Source of the DNA: Rhizophagus sp. LPA8_4_AMF
Lineage: Eukaryota; Glomeromycota; Glomeromycetes; Glomerales; Glomeraceae
Assembly: GCA_021464525.1 (NCBI GenBank)
Contig: JADRCO010000273.1
Span: 1-39,690 of the forward strand
DNA length: 39,690 nucleotides
Direction: 5' to 3'
Shown one piece after another: positions 22,437 through 32,885 of the stretch. The translations under genes and the position numbers were made by a program. Numbering within the stretch: the stretch's first letter is position 1; every line of letters starts with the position of its first letter. The notes below the pieces were generated by a model. It worked only from the letters and a program-made list of their open reading frames with translations. It did not search any database and was not told the DNA's origin.

Positions 22437-24177
22437 ATGGCTGACTCTGAAATCCCTGAGCTAGTGGAAGTAATTCCAGATTCAAGTAGCGTGTATGTTT
22501 GTAGCTTTCATTCCATTTTATATTTTATTAAAACTAACTTTTGATCTAAAGAAGCAATCTTGTTCAAGAAAATGATAAATTAAATATCGAAGGAAATGTC
22601 GGTTCTAAAGTTCCAATAACAATAGTTACTGGTTTCCTTGGGTCAGGTAAAACAACTTTACTCAATTACATTTTAACGGAGCAACATGGTAAAAAGATCG
22701 CAGTAATATTAAATGAATTCGGAGAGAGTAAGTATATGATTTTTTTATAGTTAGTATTAGTCCTTATTTATTTTGTAATAATATATTCTTATATCTTTTT
22801 CATAAGGTAGTGGAATAGAAAAATCATTATCAGTAAGTCAAGATGGAGATTTATTTGAAGAATGGTTAGAATTAAAAAATGGTTGTTTGTGCTGTTCTGT
22901 TAAGTAAGTTGATTGATCAATAAGTTTATAAACTCATAGTTCTTTTATAATAAAATTTTAATTCTGTCAATAGAGATAATGGAGTTAAGGCTATTGAAAA
23001 TTTAATGCAAAAGAAAGGAAAATTTGATTATATTTTATTGGAAACAACGGGATTAGCAGATCCAGGTCCAATAGCCTCAATGTTTTGGTTAGATGATGAT
23101 TTAGGCGGCGATATATATTTGGATGGTATTGTAACATTAGTGGATGCAAAGTATATTCAACAAGTATGTTACGAATGTATTTTGTAAAGAATATATATAT
23201 TTATATTCTTTTTATTCTTTTAATTAGTATTTATTAGAAGAAAAGAAAGATGAACCAATTAACGAAGCAGTAAGGTAAATTCATAAGTGATAAATGCGAT
23301 AAGTGATAAAATAATAGCAACTTTATATGTAATTTAACACCGAAATTTACATATATTTTAAAAGACAGATAGCAATAGCAGATAGAATAATAATAAATAA
23401 GATGGATCTAGTCACGCCTTCAACATTAAACACTGTACAAGCACAAATAAGGTAAATATGGCAGTTAACTCCTTACATATTATAGATGAATTTTGCTAAC
23501 AAGTATCACATTGCTTTAATAGATTAATTAATTCAGCCGCAGATATATTAAGAACAGAAAAATCAAGGTGCTTGTTATAAAGTCATGCACATATATTATT
23601 CTAATTACTAATCGTTTTGTTACTTATGTAGAGTTCCATTAAATTTCATATTAGACATTCACGCTTATGATTTTAAACAAGTTCTAACACTAAATAATTC
23701 TGAACAAAATGTCTTGGGATCGGAAACACAATCTCATCATCATATAGAAAAGGTTGGTCACCTTTGCTTTATAATTAAATATGTTTCTGTAATTTCTTAC
23801 ATTGAATCTTTTAAAAATAAATTTCTTTTTAAAATAAATTAAAGGAAGTAAGAACCATATGTTTATCAGAGTTTCCTGTAAAAACTATTGACATACCAAA
23901 ATTTGAACGTTGGATACAATGGATATTATGGGAAAAAACTATTCCAATTACCTCCTCTGATAATATTACGATTCTTAGACTTAAAGGTATCCTAACTCCA
24001 ATTTCAAATCCAGATTCACGAATTGTAATTCAGGGAGTTCAAGAATTATATGATTTACAACAAGCTCCTTCATCGTCTAGTAATGAAACAATTGATGACA
24101 AGATAGTTATCATTGGAAAAAATTTAGATTACCAAAAATTAAAACAATCTTTATGGAATTATATGGGTTGGTCTTAA
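22437..24177 (+). CDS. ZNG1-like zinc-transferase GTPase (CobW/COG0523), 382 aa
   Basis: GTPase of the CobW/ZNG1 family; ZNG1 delivers zinc to methionine aminopeptidase 1. Nine plus-strand exons: 22437-22492, 22555-22727, 22807-22903, 22974-23163, 23228-23274, 23365-23451, 23523-23567, 23632-23752, 23845-24177. The P-loop is [15 protein letters not shown] (about 44-58), the zinc-binding CxCC motif is [12 protein letters not shown], and the next switch is [25 protein letters not shown] is the base-specificity motif. SHHH near residue 270 is a His cluster, and the C-terminal CobW domain has ILRLKGIL and [11 protein letters not shown]. All blocks match human ZNG1 (CBWD). The N-terminus reads [11 protein letters not shown], where ZNG1 proteins usually have CPELVP: the Cys is Ile here. 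Length agrees with the family (about 395). Confidence 0.93.
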
Positions 24178-24316
24178 TCTATCAAATCTATCAAATACTA
24201 TAATGTTTATTTGTTTTATAAAAAAGAAAATACTATAAAATGAGGAAAATGTCAACAATTGAATAAAAGAACAAATAATACAAATGAAGTAGACAGTAAA
24301 AATCTTTTTTATGCAA

Positions 24317-25280
24317 TCAAAACGTGTCATCTTCATCTTCAACATTCAAATAATATACTCCATGGTCCGCCGAATCAATGTCCACTGAGGCACTTGGATC
24401 TCTAATATTATTGAAATCTACTGTCGCATTACGAGCCTTTATATTCCTCTTGTTTCTATTTCAAATAAAGACAGAATTATTAAATATTTCTATTTTTCAA
24501 AAAAAATAAAACAAAGTAACTTACTTTCTTAGCACTATTAATAATCTACCAATCTGTATAATATTTCTTAAAACTAATAAAACTAAATCAAATACTTCTT
24601 CACCTTTATGGGAACATCCGCCATCAATAATAAATAATAATGTAGTTATACATAAAACTACAAGAATTATATCGATTGTGTTAAATATAGACTTCCAGAA
24701 TAACTACAAAAAGACCGTTATTAGAAATTATCACTATAGATATTAAAAGAAAGATGAATTTACAAACCTTTCCTAATGCTAAGAATCGTGTTATAACTTC
24801 AGCTATCATTACTGTGTTAATTATAACTTCAAGAATGAGAAAGCCTGTTGTTTGACTATTTATAAAAGAAACAAAATTAATAGATAAAACCGATTTCTTT
24901 ATAAATCAAATTGAGTATAAACATACCATTCTTTCGTTAATGACTTTATTAAAAAATCGGATCGGAAAGTTTGAATGAATATATGATATTATATAACAAA
25001 AATAAATAAAATAAAATAAACCAACCAGGACGATAGAAAACACGCTCAAAAAAACCATTCCTAAATACAACCAGGTATAAAACCTTGAATATATAATTCT
25101 ATTTGCTATTCCATGAACAATTTCTCTTCTTGATAGGGAATGCTGTGTACGAGGTGTATTTCTTTTTCAAAATAAAATTTGATTCAATTAAAAAAATAAA
25201 TAAGGTAAAAGAAGTTAGGATAGTAGGACTTACGGTGAGTTTGAAGTTGCAACGAGAATGTCGGTCTCAGCTTCTGACAT
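24317..25280 (-). CDS. Small voltage-sensor-like four-span membrane protein, 201 aa
   Basis: Six minus-strand exons: 25234-25280, 25026-25161, 24927-24943, 24768-24855, 24525-24703, 24317-24455. The order is a short N-terminal arm (MSEAETDILVATSNSP), a Ser/Arg stretch, then four hydrophobic segments: YTWLYLGMVFLSVFSIVL, FLILEVIINTVMIAEVITRF, FNTIDIILVVLCITTLLF and VFDLVLLVLRNIIQIGRLLI. The last carries Arg residues inside the membrane (LRNIIQIGRLLIVLR), as in the S4 helix of voltage sensors, and segment 3 has the Asp typical of S3. The tail is acidic (DEDDTF). It resembles fungal vacuolar-membrane proteins of the ion-transport superfamily (yeast Ypl162c type) from memory. No pore is present, so a channel role is unproved. 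Exon 3 is a 17-nt microexon that joins two membrane segments (SLTKEC). Confidence 0.8.
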
Positions 25281-25828
25281 CTTAAAAATTGAAAATAAAT
25301 ACTAAAAAACAATGAACAAGAAAATTTGGAAACCGCCCGCCACTTTTTAATAACTGATAACTTGATTCGATCACGTGATCCAGAGTCTTGCAAATTGAAA
25401 GCATTTTGATTGGCGACGATCTCACCTTTGGTGAGGACCAATCTTTTTTGCTTATGGTCAAAGAATTTCGATTGGAATACTCTATAACTAGATATGACTA
25501 GCCTGACTCATTAAAGTTTAAAATGGTAAAATGGCAGCACCAAAATAAAATCTACGGATGTTCAGGTAATTGTCAGATTTGGTCACAAAACTTACACATG
25601 ACATGAGATTTTGTTCTCCTTTAAGGTATAGCTTCTATCAAATCTAGAAATGTTCCCATTATTTAACTCTTTATGCGGAAAAGTGTTGTCCACTAATTTG
25701 TATCACTTGACCAGGTAAAAAAAATTATTTTTCTGAATTCTAATCACAATACTGAATGAGTTATATAAAAAGCTCGCTAAACTAAATTTTGAGGGGGCAA
25801 GATTAATTTTGTCCCCAACCGAAAAAGA
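25281..25828. promoter_or_regulatory. Divergent promoter region with a GATCACGTGATC palindrome
   Basis: 548 bp separate the start codons of the voltage-sensor-like gene (minus) and the TMEM62-like gene (plus). A perfect 12-base palindrome GATCACGTGATC lies at 25369-25380, about 90 bp from the minus-strand start, and contains the E-box core CACGTG bound by bHLH factors. A TATA box for the plus-strand gene is given separately. Nothing else is evident. Confidence 0.5.
25762..25770 (+). promoter_or_regulatory. TATA box of the TMEM62-like gene
   Basis: TATATAAAA lies 59 bases upstream of the ATG at 25829, a suitable place for a TATA element with a leader of about 30 bases. Confidence 0.5.
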
Positions 25829-28322
25829 ATGCGCAGAATTATATTACCAATTTTATTGATACCTTTAACATTATTCTGTTGGTTTCGCGCATATTACTTA
25901 CATAAAAAAGCAACATCTTCACTTTTCGTGAAAGGTGAAAAACAAGTACAAGATGTATTACATACTTCACCTTTGACAAGCACTGATCCGGTTTTACAGA
26001 GTTTCGATAATATCACTATAAGCGACAGCAAAAATAATCTGTTTTATTTTATGCAGGTGAATTTTTTTAAATTTTCCATTTCTTTAATGACACGGCTTTT
26101 TATTGAAATTTTTACAAATTAACCCTTATTTAGATTACAGACTTGCATATATCGAAATTTCATAAAACTGGCGGTACTTCACACTTTTTACATTTCCTTG
26201 CGACAGTTCTCCCTGTGATTAAGTCACCAGCATTCGTTTTGGTCACTGGCGATTTGACTGACGCCAAAGATGAACATTTTGTAACTTCACAACAATTCGT
26301 TGACGAATGGGTAACATATCAGACCGCATTACAGGTAATTAACCTAATTTAACTAGCTTTGTTGATCTATCAGAACCTAACAAAAATTATATAGGAATCA
26401 GGTGTTCTTAATCGGCCAGGATTTTGGCACGATCTGCGTGGAAATCATGATTGTTTCAACGTAGGATCGTGGGAAAGTGAACAAAACATGTATAAAAAAT
26501 ATGGCGTAGAAAAGCAAGAAGGATTCGATTTTATAGTAGAGAAGGATTTTGGTCGTTATAGATTTGTTGGAATTGATGCTTGGTAAGTACTTCTTATGGA
26601 GAGTTTGGTATATTTGCATTTAACGTTTAATTTAATTAGCTTCTTAACGTATGTATTAAAGCCCTAAAGCGGGAGTAGCTCGACCCTTTAATTTTTTTGG
26701 TTATTATGAGACAGATGATATGGATCGATTGGCTAATAAGTTATCTAACTCGTCATTGTTTTCAAATCACACATTTCTTGTAAGTAATATTATGAGGGTA
26801 ATTTGCTTTAATGTATTTTATATTTATGGAAAAAAAAATTTTTTTTTCATTAGCTTGCACATTATCCAACGGCAACAACATTATTTGGAAAAACTTCAAA
26901 AGGTGAAACATTTAGCGATATTTCAAGATATATTAGTGTCTATATGTGCGGCCATTTACATAAATTAGCTTGGGGTAAGCAATTTAGAGTTTTTCAACAT
27001 TTATTCGATCAAAATTCTTAACGTACTTGTTATTTATATAGGTTTGGGAGATCAATTACAAACATATCAACCAACTCATTATTTAGAGTTGGAATTAGCG
27101 GACATGAAAGTTAATGCTATTTATCGTATTCTTGCAATTGATCACGATCTTGTAAGTTTTACGGATGTGGAATTACCATTACATGAAATTCCCTTGAAGA
27201 CACCACCACCATCTGCGCCAGGATTTTCGATACTGCCAGAAAAAATAGCTTTTCCTCCAGTAATCTTAATAACAAATCCAAAAGATTCAAGATATTTAAT
27301 GAAATACCATGAGCCCGTGCATAGAATTAAAGAAAGTTCGCATATAAGATTATTAATATGGTCAGATCATGATATCGAGGAGATTGAAATATTTTTGGAC
27401 GGAATAAAGCATAATGAGCAGATTATTTACAGAGGCAATTCAAAGGAAGACAAAGAAGACTATATTCCACTTTGGGTGACATCATGGAATCCTAAGCAAT
27501 TTGATGATAGAAAAGAGCATTATATTGTTGTAGAAGCACGTGATATAATGGGGCAAAAAGGAAAAAGTAAAGTGATATTTCGCGTTGATGGAGAAAGAAG
27601 TGATATGCGAGGTGGTATAAGTGAATTTTTGATCGGTCTAAATTGGGCTTTAGTGGTAAGTTCTAAATTAAATTAATTAATTAAATATTTTTTCGATTTA
27701 TGCGATTATTTATTTCAAGATTCTCACTTTATAGATTCGAACTACATATATTTTTGGACATTTATTTACAACTTTAAACATGCTTTTTACAAAACTTTAT
27801 ATTACATTCCATCCGCGTCATCCATTACTTCTTGTATCATTCCATATTTCACCGAAAACATTTGTTCAATCATATTTTAGAAAGACATTTCTTTTAGCAT
27901 CACAGCCTATTTTCTTTTACACGCTCTATTTCTATCTTCTATCATCAATTACACTTCCATGGTTTATGGGAAATATGATATCAACCGAAGGAGATGATGG
28001 AGTTGGACTATTTTGGTTGTTCGGAATTCAACTTAATTCTCGATGGCTCCCAATATTTGATACATGGCGATATGCATTAGTAGATCAGTTAGTTTGGTCA
28101 ATTGGAGCAGTTATAATCTGGTTTATGATAATTACGGGAGAGAGAAAATGGAAGAGAAGATATTGGATTTTGGGGTTTGCGCTTTGGTTATGGAGAGGAT
28201 CATCTTTGATAAGATTGGCAAATCAATATGGAAATTTAGCTGTATGGACAAATGTACAAACATTATGGTGGGCATTTTGGGGATGGTATGGATTGTTAAG
28301 AGAAACACAAACACAATTATAA
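25829..28322 (+). CDS. TMEM62-like membrane metallophosphoesterase, 685 aa
   Basis: Calcineurin-like phosphoesterase anchored in membranes; substrate unknown. Seven plus-strand exons: 25829-26056, 26134-26334, 26395-26582, 26662-26779, 26854-26974, 27042-27655, 27735-28322. A signal anchor at residues 4-24 (ILPILLIPLTLFCWF) precedes the phosphoesterase domain, which has all metal-binding motifs in order: ITDLHIS, VTGDLTD, LRGNHDCFN, LAHYP and MCGHLHKL. A beta-rich region follows (IRLLIWSDHDIEEIEIFLDG), then about six hydrophobic segments in the last 190 residues (FLLASQPIFFYTLYFYLLSS, DQLVWSIGAVIIWFMIITG). This is the layout of TMEM62 (643 aa in human). The start lies just before the signal anchor. 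The gene is convergent with the adenylate kinase 6 gene (147 bp apart). Confidence 0.92.
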
Positions 28323-28469
28323 AATAATAGATAAATTTGCAAAGTTTTTTTTTGGTATAGAACCACTTTAGTGCTCATTACTTAGAACAACAAACATAAT
28401 TTAAAATTTTATGCTGCATTATTATTTATTATATATAAAATCACAAATAAATAAGTTATTCAAACACTA

Positions 28470-29233
<764 letters not shown>

Positions 29234-29369
29234 AATTATTATAAACGTATTATGAAAGAGAGATGACTTTGGCGCGTCTATTCTAAAATTTTTTATTACA
29301 CGTGATTTTCTAGACCAGCTCCGGAAAATGGTTTTTAGAGTAAGATAACTTTACCCGCAACGTATGATA

Positions 29370-29427
29370 CCTAATACTTACCTAATACTAACGACCTGAC
29401 CTAACACTGACCTAACCCTAACCTAAT
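29370..29427 (+). repeat. Degenerate telomere-like CCTAA tract
   Basis: CCTAA or a close variant recurs about seven times in 58 bp, including CCTAACCCTAACCTAA. This matches the C-strand of the TTAGGG telomere repeat used by many fungi. It is interstitial and imperfect and ends a few bases before the MITE. Confidence 0.5.
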
Positions 29428-29434
29428 GATTATA

Positions 29435-29715
29435 CAGTCAGACCTCCATAAGTGCACCCTCTATAAATGCACACCCTCCACAAATGCACCTTTTATCTGG
29501 TTCCAACTTGGGCCTTAGTGCTAAATGCACGTTTTTTATATATATATATTCTGTAAATGCACGTTTTGTAAAAAAATTTCATATAATTACTTATGAAATT
29601 TTTGTATTACCTTAATTTTAGAGTAATATCATATAAATTTATATGTATCTATAAATGCACACCCTCTCTAAATGCACGCTTATACCAGGTGGGTGCATTT
29701 ATAGAGGTCTGACTG
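29435..29715. mobile_element. MITE with Tc1/mariner (pogo)-like ends, 281 bp
   Basis: The element begins CAGTCAGACCTC and ends GAGGTCTGACTG, perfect inverted repeats of 12 bases that continue imperfectly to about 25 (CCATAAGTGCACCC against CTATAAATGCACCC). TA dinucleotides flank both ends, the target duplication of the Tc1/mariner superfamily, and the ends resemble pogo/Tigger termini. Inside, AAATGCAC occurs six times in direct orientation and once inverted near the right end. There is no coding capacity, so it would need a transposase from elsewhere. It sits between AK6 and Arp4. Confidence 0.82.
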
Positions 29716-30064
29716 TATAAAGTCTAAACGATTAAATATTATCACGTGATTTGTATGATAGATTTATTATAGTACGATATTATCCAAATATACTGAGAAT
29801 TCCGAGAATTTACACCGGATACACGTTAGTGCGATGATTCTCTTAAAGACCGTAAAATCAATAAAACTTGATCTTCCTTTAATAAAAATATTTCCATGAT
29901 TCACGTGAACAAGGTTAAAAGATCCAATTTGCAATGGATTTTTTCGTGAAACCTCCATCGAATTTTGCCGATTCAACCAATGAAATTAACTGCGGATTGT
30001 TAGATACGTGTTGATCAAGATTCAAATTCGCTTTTTCGTAAATTTCATTTTATAACGTTGAACG

Positions 30065-32060
30065 ATGTCTACATATGGCGGAGGTTAGTTTACTGGTAAT
30101 AGTTCGAAAAATATACTAAGTTTTCGTGATACACTAATAACTTCATTATGTATCAGACGAAGTTTCGGCCATTGTTTTAGATGTTGGCTCGTGTTGGACC
30201 AGAGCCGGCTATGCTGGTGAAGATACTCCAAAGGCTGTTTTTCCAACTTCATATGGATACATTGAAGAGGAAATGGAAATTCCTCCTGATCCGGATACTC
30301 AAATGGAGGATGTGATTCCTACTTCTGAAAATAAACCCGTTAAGAGCGTTAAGAAAAGATACATAATAGGGGACACAGGTGTAGCAGCATGGAGAGAGAA
30401 TATGGAAATCAAAAATCCTCTTGTTGATGGATTAAGTATGTTAATAAGATATTTCTTAAATAGTTTAATCAATTGTCATTCTTCAATTTACATTTTTATT
30501 CTCTAGTTCAAGATTGGGACGCGTTAGAAAAGATTTGGGATTATGCATTTGATAAAAGTCTAAGAATTGATCCAAAGGAGCATCCAATATTTGTAACTGA
30601 ATGTGCTTGGAATACTAGAGATATAAGGGAGAGACTTACTGAACTTGCATTTGAGAAATACAATTCTTTAGCATTTTATGTTGCAAAGAACCCAGTATTA
30701 TCAGCGTATCCTTTATAAAATCTACTTGAAAATGTGATGATTTTCATATATATTATGATTCTTTACACTGCATTACTTGTATTCAGATTTGCAGCTGGTC
30801 GCCCAACTGCTGTTGTTATGGATTGTGGAGCAAGCAGTACGAGCTGTGTACCAGTGGTTGATGGCTATGTTCTTAAAAAAGGTTTGCGCATTTATTTATA
30901 TTATTGCTTATATAATTATTTGAAAATGGAATTATAATTATTAATTTTAAAAATATAGGCATTTATAAACAACCAATTGCTGGTGACTTCTTATCTGAAC
31001 AACTTTTACAACTACTACAACAAAAATTTGATATCAACGTCGTACCACATTATATGATTGCAAAGAAAACTAGTGTAGATCCTGACCAACCTGCAAACGT
31101 CGAATTTAAAGAACGGCCAAATACAACAAGCAGTTATCACAAGTTCATGCAAATGGTAAGATAACTGCAAATTGCAGAATTATTAGAAAAATGTAAGTTT
31201 AAACTCAAAGTTGATGTGAATTGATCGCTGATCATCAGCGAATATATTGGTGTAGAGGATAATGCAAGAATTCAAGGAATCGGTGTGTCAAGTATCTGAA
31301 GTGACATATAATCATTCGTAAGTTTATTTTTTTTTAATGCAATTTGTAATTTGTAATTTAAATTGTTCCTTTATTATTTAGCTGAATAGTAATTACATTA
31401 CAAAAGTTCATAACAAAATTCTTTTTATTTTAGATCGATCAATACACGACCAATGAAATACTTTGAATTTCCTGACGGATTTAATACATCGATCGGTTCT
31501 CAACGTTTTAGTGTACCAGAGATTTTATTTGATCCAAGGTTCATAACGCAGGTAAATTTTTTATAGATTATGCTCTTTTATTTCTACATTATTGAGGATA
31601 TTTTAACCAAATAAATGATTTTAATTTCAGCCTCAAGATGGACCTAATTTTGATACTTCTGCGTTATTAGGAATACCTCAAATGATTCATCAAAGTATTG
31701 GCGTCTGTGATATTGATGTTCGACCGAATTTATTGAATAATATTATCCTAACCGGAGCTACAACGTTATTACCTGGTTTCGCTGATCGTGTAAATCATGA
31801 ATTATCCAGTATGAATCCGGGGGTAAAACAATTATTTTTTTCTTTCTCGTAGTTCTTTTATAATAACGGTTTTAACATTTTATTTGAATTAGCCGAAAAT
31901 CAAACTTTATGCAGCGGGTAACACCATTGAACGCAAGTGCAGTAGTTGGTTAGGCGGATCCATCCTTTCATCATTGGGAACGTTCCATCAATTATGGATT
32001 TCGCGAAAAGAATATGACGATTACGGGAGAGGAATTGTAGAAAAAAAATGCGATAACTGA
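30065..32060 (+). CDS. ARP4: Actin-related protein 4 (Arp4/BAF53-like), 442 aa
   Basis: Nuclear actin-related protein of the NuA4, SWR1 and INO80 chromatin complexes. Nine plus-strand exons: 30065-30083, 30157-30435, 30507-30705, 30787-30881, 30959-31155, 31256-31317, 31434-31551, 31631-31822, 31893-32060. It begins [18 protein letters not shown], followed by [20 protein letters not shown]. Further blocks are [70 protein letters not shown] and [20 protein letters not shown]. These match BAF53/Arp4 ([16 protein letters not shown], ending EKKC) better than actin. Residues 45-80 form the acidic Arp4-type insert. Length compares with 429 (human ACTL6A) and 489 (yeast). Two acceptors 20 bases apart precede exon 6; only the downstream one keeps the frame. 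Confidence 0.95.
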
Positions 32061-32392
32061 CTTCTTTTCCATACATATTTTTTCATGTACTTTGAATAGG
32101 ACAGAGGATATTTGTTCTTTATTTGACAATTGTAAAAAAGTCTTCAAATACATTTAATAATAAATAGAGGTGATCACCAGATTAACCGCAACAATCACTT
32201 AATTCCGGTAGAATTAGGCTAATTTTGGCCATGTATCGCAAAAATACCCACGAGTGTTAAATAATTAAAATAATTAAATAATTTAATTATGTAATGACGT
32301 AATTTCGAATGTTTCATCATTATGATATCATCTTAAATATCAAAAAGTTATATAAACTGCCTTCGAAGTTTTAAATTATTTAACAAAAAAAA
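32061..32392. other. Intergenic region before the small hydrophilic gene
   Basis: This 332-bp stretch contains the 3' flank of Arp4 and the promoter of the next gene. TATATAAA at 32349-32356, 37 bases before the ATG at 32393, is the only clear element. Confidence 0.5.
32349..32356 (+). promoter_or_regulatory. TATA box of the small hydrophilic protein gene
   Basis: TATATAAA lies 37-44 bases upstream of the ATG, implying a very short leader. Such a strong box fits an inducible gene, but that is inference. Confidence 0.5.
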
Positions 32393-32885
32393 ATGTCTGA
32401 AAATACCGAAAATACCGCATATATTGCAACACAAGGTTCAAGTGCGCTAGCTGGTGTAGGTACAAATCCCACGGGAAAAAAACTTGATGAGAATACTGCT
32501 CATGTTGACCCACATAAGGGAAGTACTGCACTCGATAGTGTAGGTACTGTTCCTGAAAATATACAAAGTTTGTATACTTACATTTTTTTTTTATTTGAGA
32601 GTAAAAAAAGTTTATTAAATTTTCTTATTTAGAAAATCCTGCCCAAACTCAACCGCAACCTAAAAATGCTACCGAATATGTTACTGGTGCTATAAGTAAC
32701 GCATATACCACTGCTAAGGTATAATATAATTCATTTAGCGTGTTTCCAGCCTTACAACTTCAATTAATTGATTATTTTATTCCCAAAAAAAAAATTAAAA
32801 TATAATGTAGGAAACATTGTTAGGAACTTTTCAGTCTGCTTCAACCACCAAATCTCAAGACCAAAAATCCGATGACAAAAAATAA
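32393..32885 (+). CDS. Small hydrophilic, probably disordered protein, 111 aa
   Basis: Three plus-strand exons: 32393-32567, 32633-32718, 32811-32885, phases matching. No family is recognised. The first half has two related units, AYIATQGSSALAGVGTNP and AHVDPHKGSTALDSVGTVP, sharing the pattern G-S-(S/T)-A-L-x-x-V-G-T-x-P. The second half has an amphipathic helix (YVTGAISNAYTTAKETLLGT) and a charged tail (SQDQKSDDKK). There is no signal peptide, Cys or Trp. The composition (Ala, Gly, Thr, Lys, Gln) recalls LEA-like or other stress hydrophilins, a resemblance rather than a homology claim. Consistent splice sites, phase and a TATA box support a real gene. Confidence 0.65.

Larger units (their letters stand above)
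29234..30064. other. Divergent promoter region between AK6 and Arp4, invaded by a MITE
   Basis: 831 bp separate the two start codons. From left to right it holds a telomere-like CCTAA tract, a 281-bp pogo-like MITE, and two TCACGTGA palindromes at 29742-29749 and 29901-29908 on the Arp4 side. A minus-strand frame at 29767-29976 has no family features and is not annotated. Confidence 0.6.

Noticed and set aside
29767..29976. 69-codon minus-strand frame between the MITE and Arp4
   Set aside because: No family features, no splice-consistent extension, and it overlaps the Arp4 promoter with its TCACGTGA sites.
31238..31255. Upstream acceptor CATCAG for Arp4 exon 6
   Set aside because: Using it puts a TAG in frame within seven codons; the acceptor at 31254-31255 keeps the Arp4 alignment.
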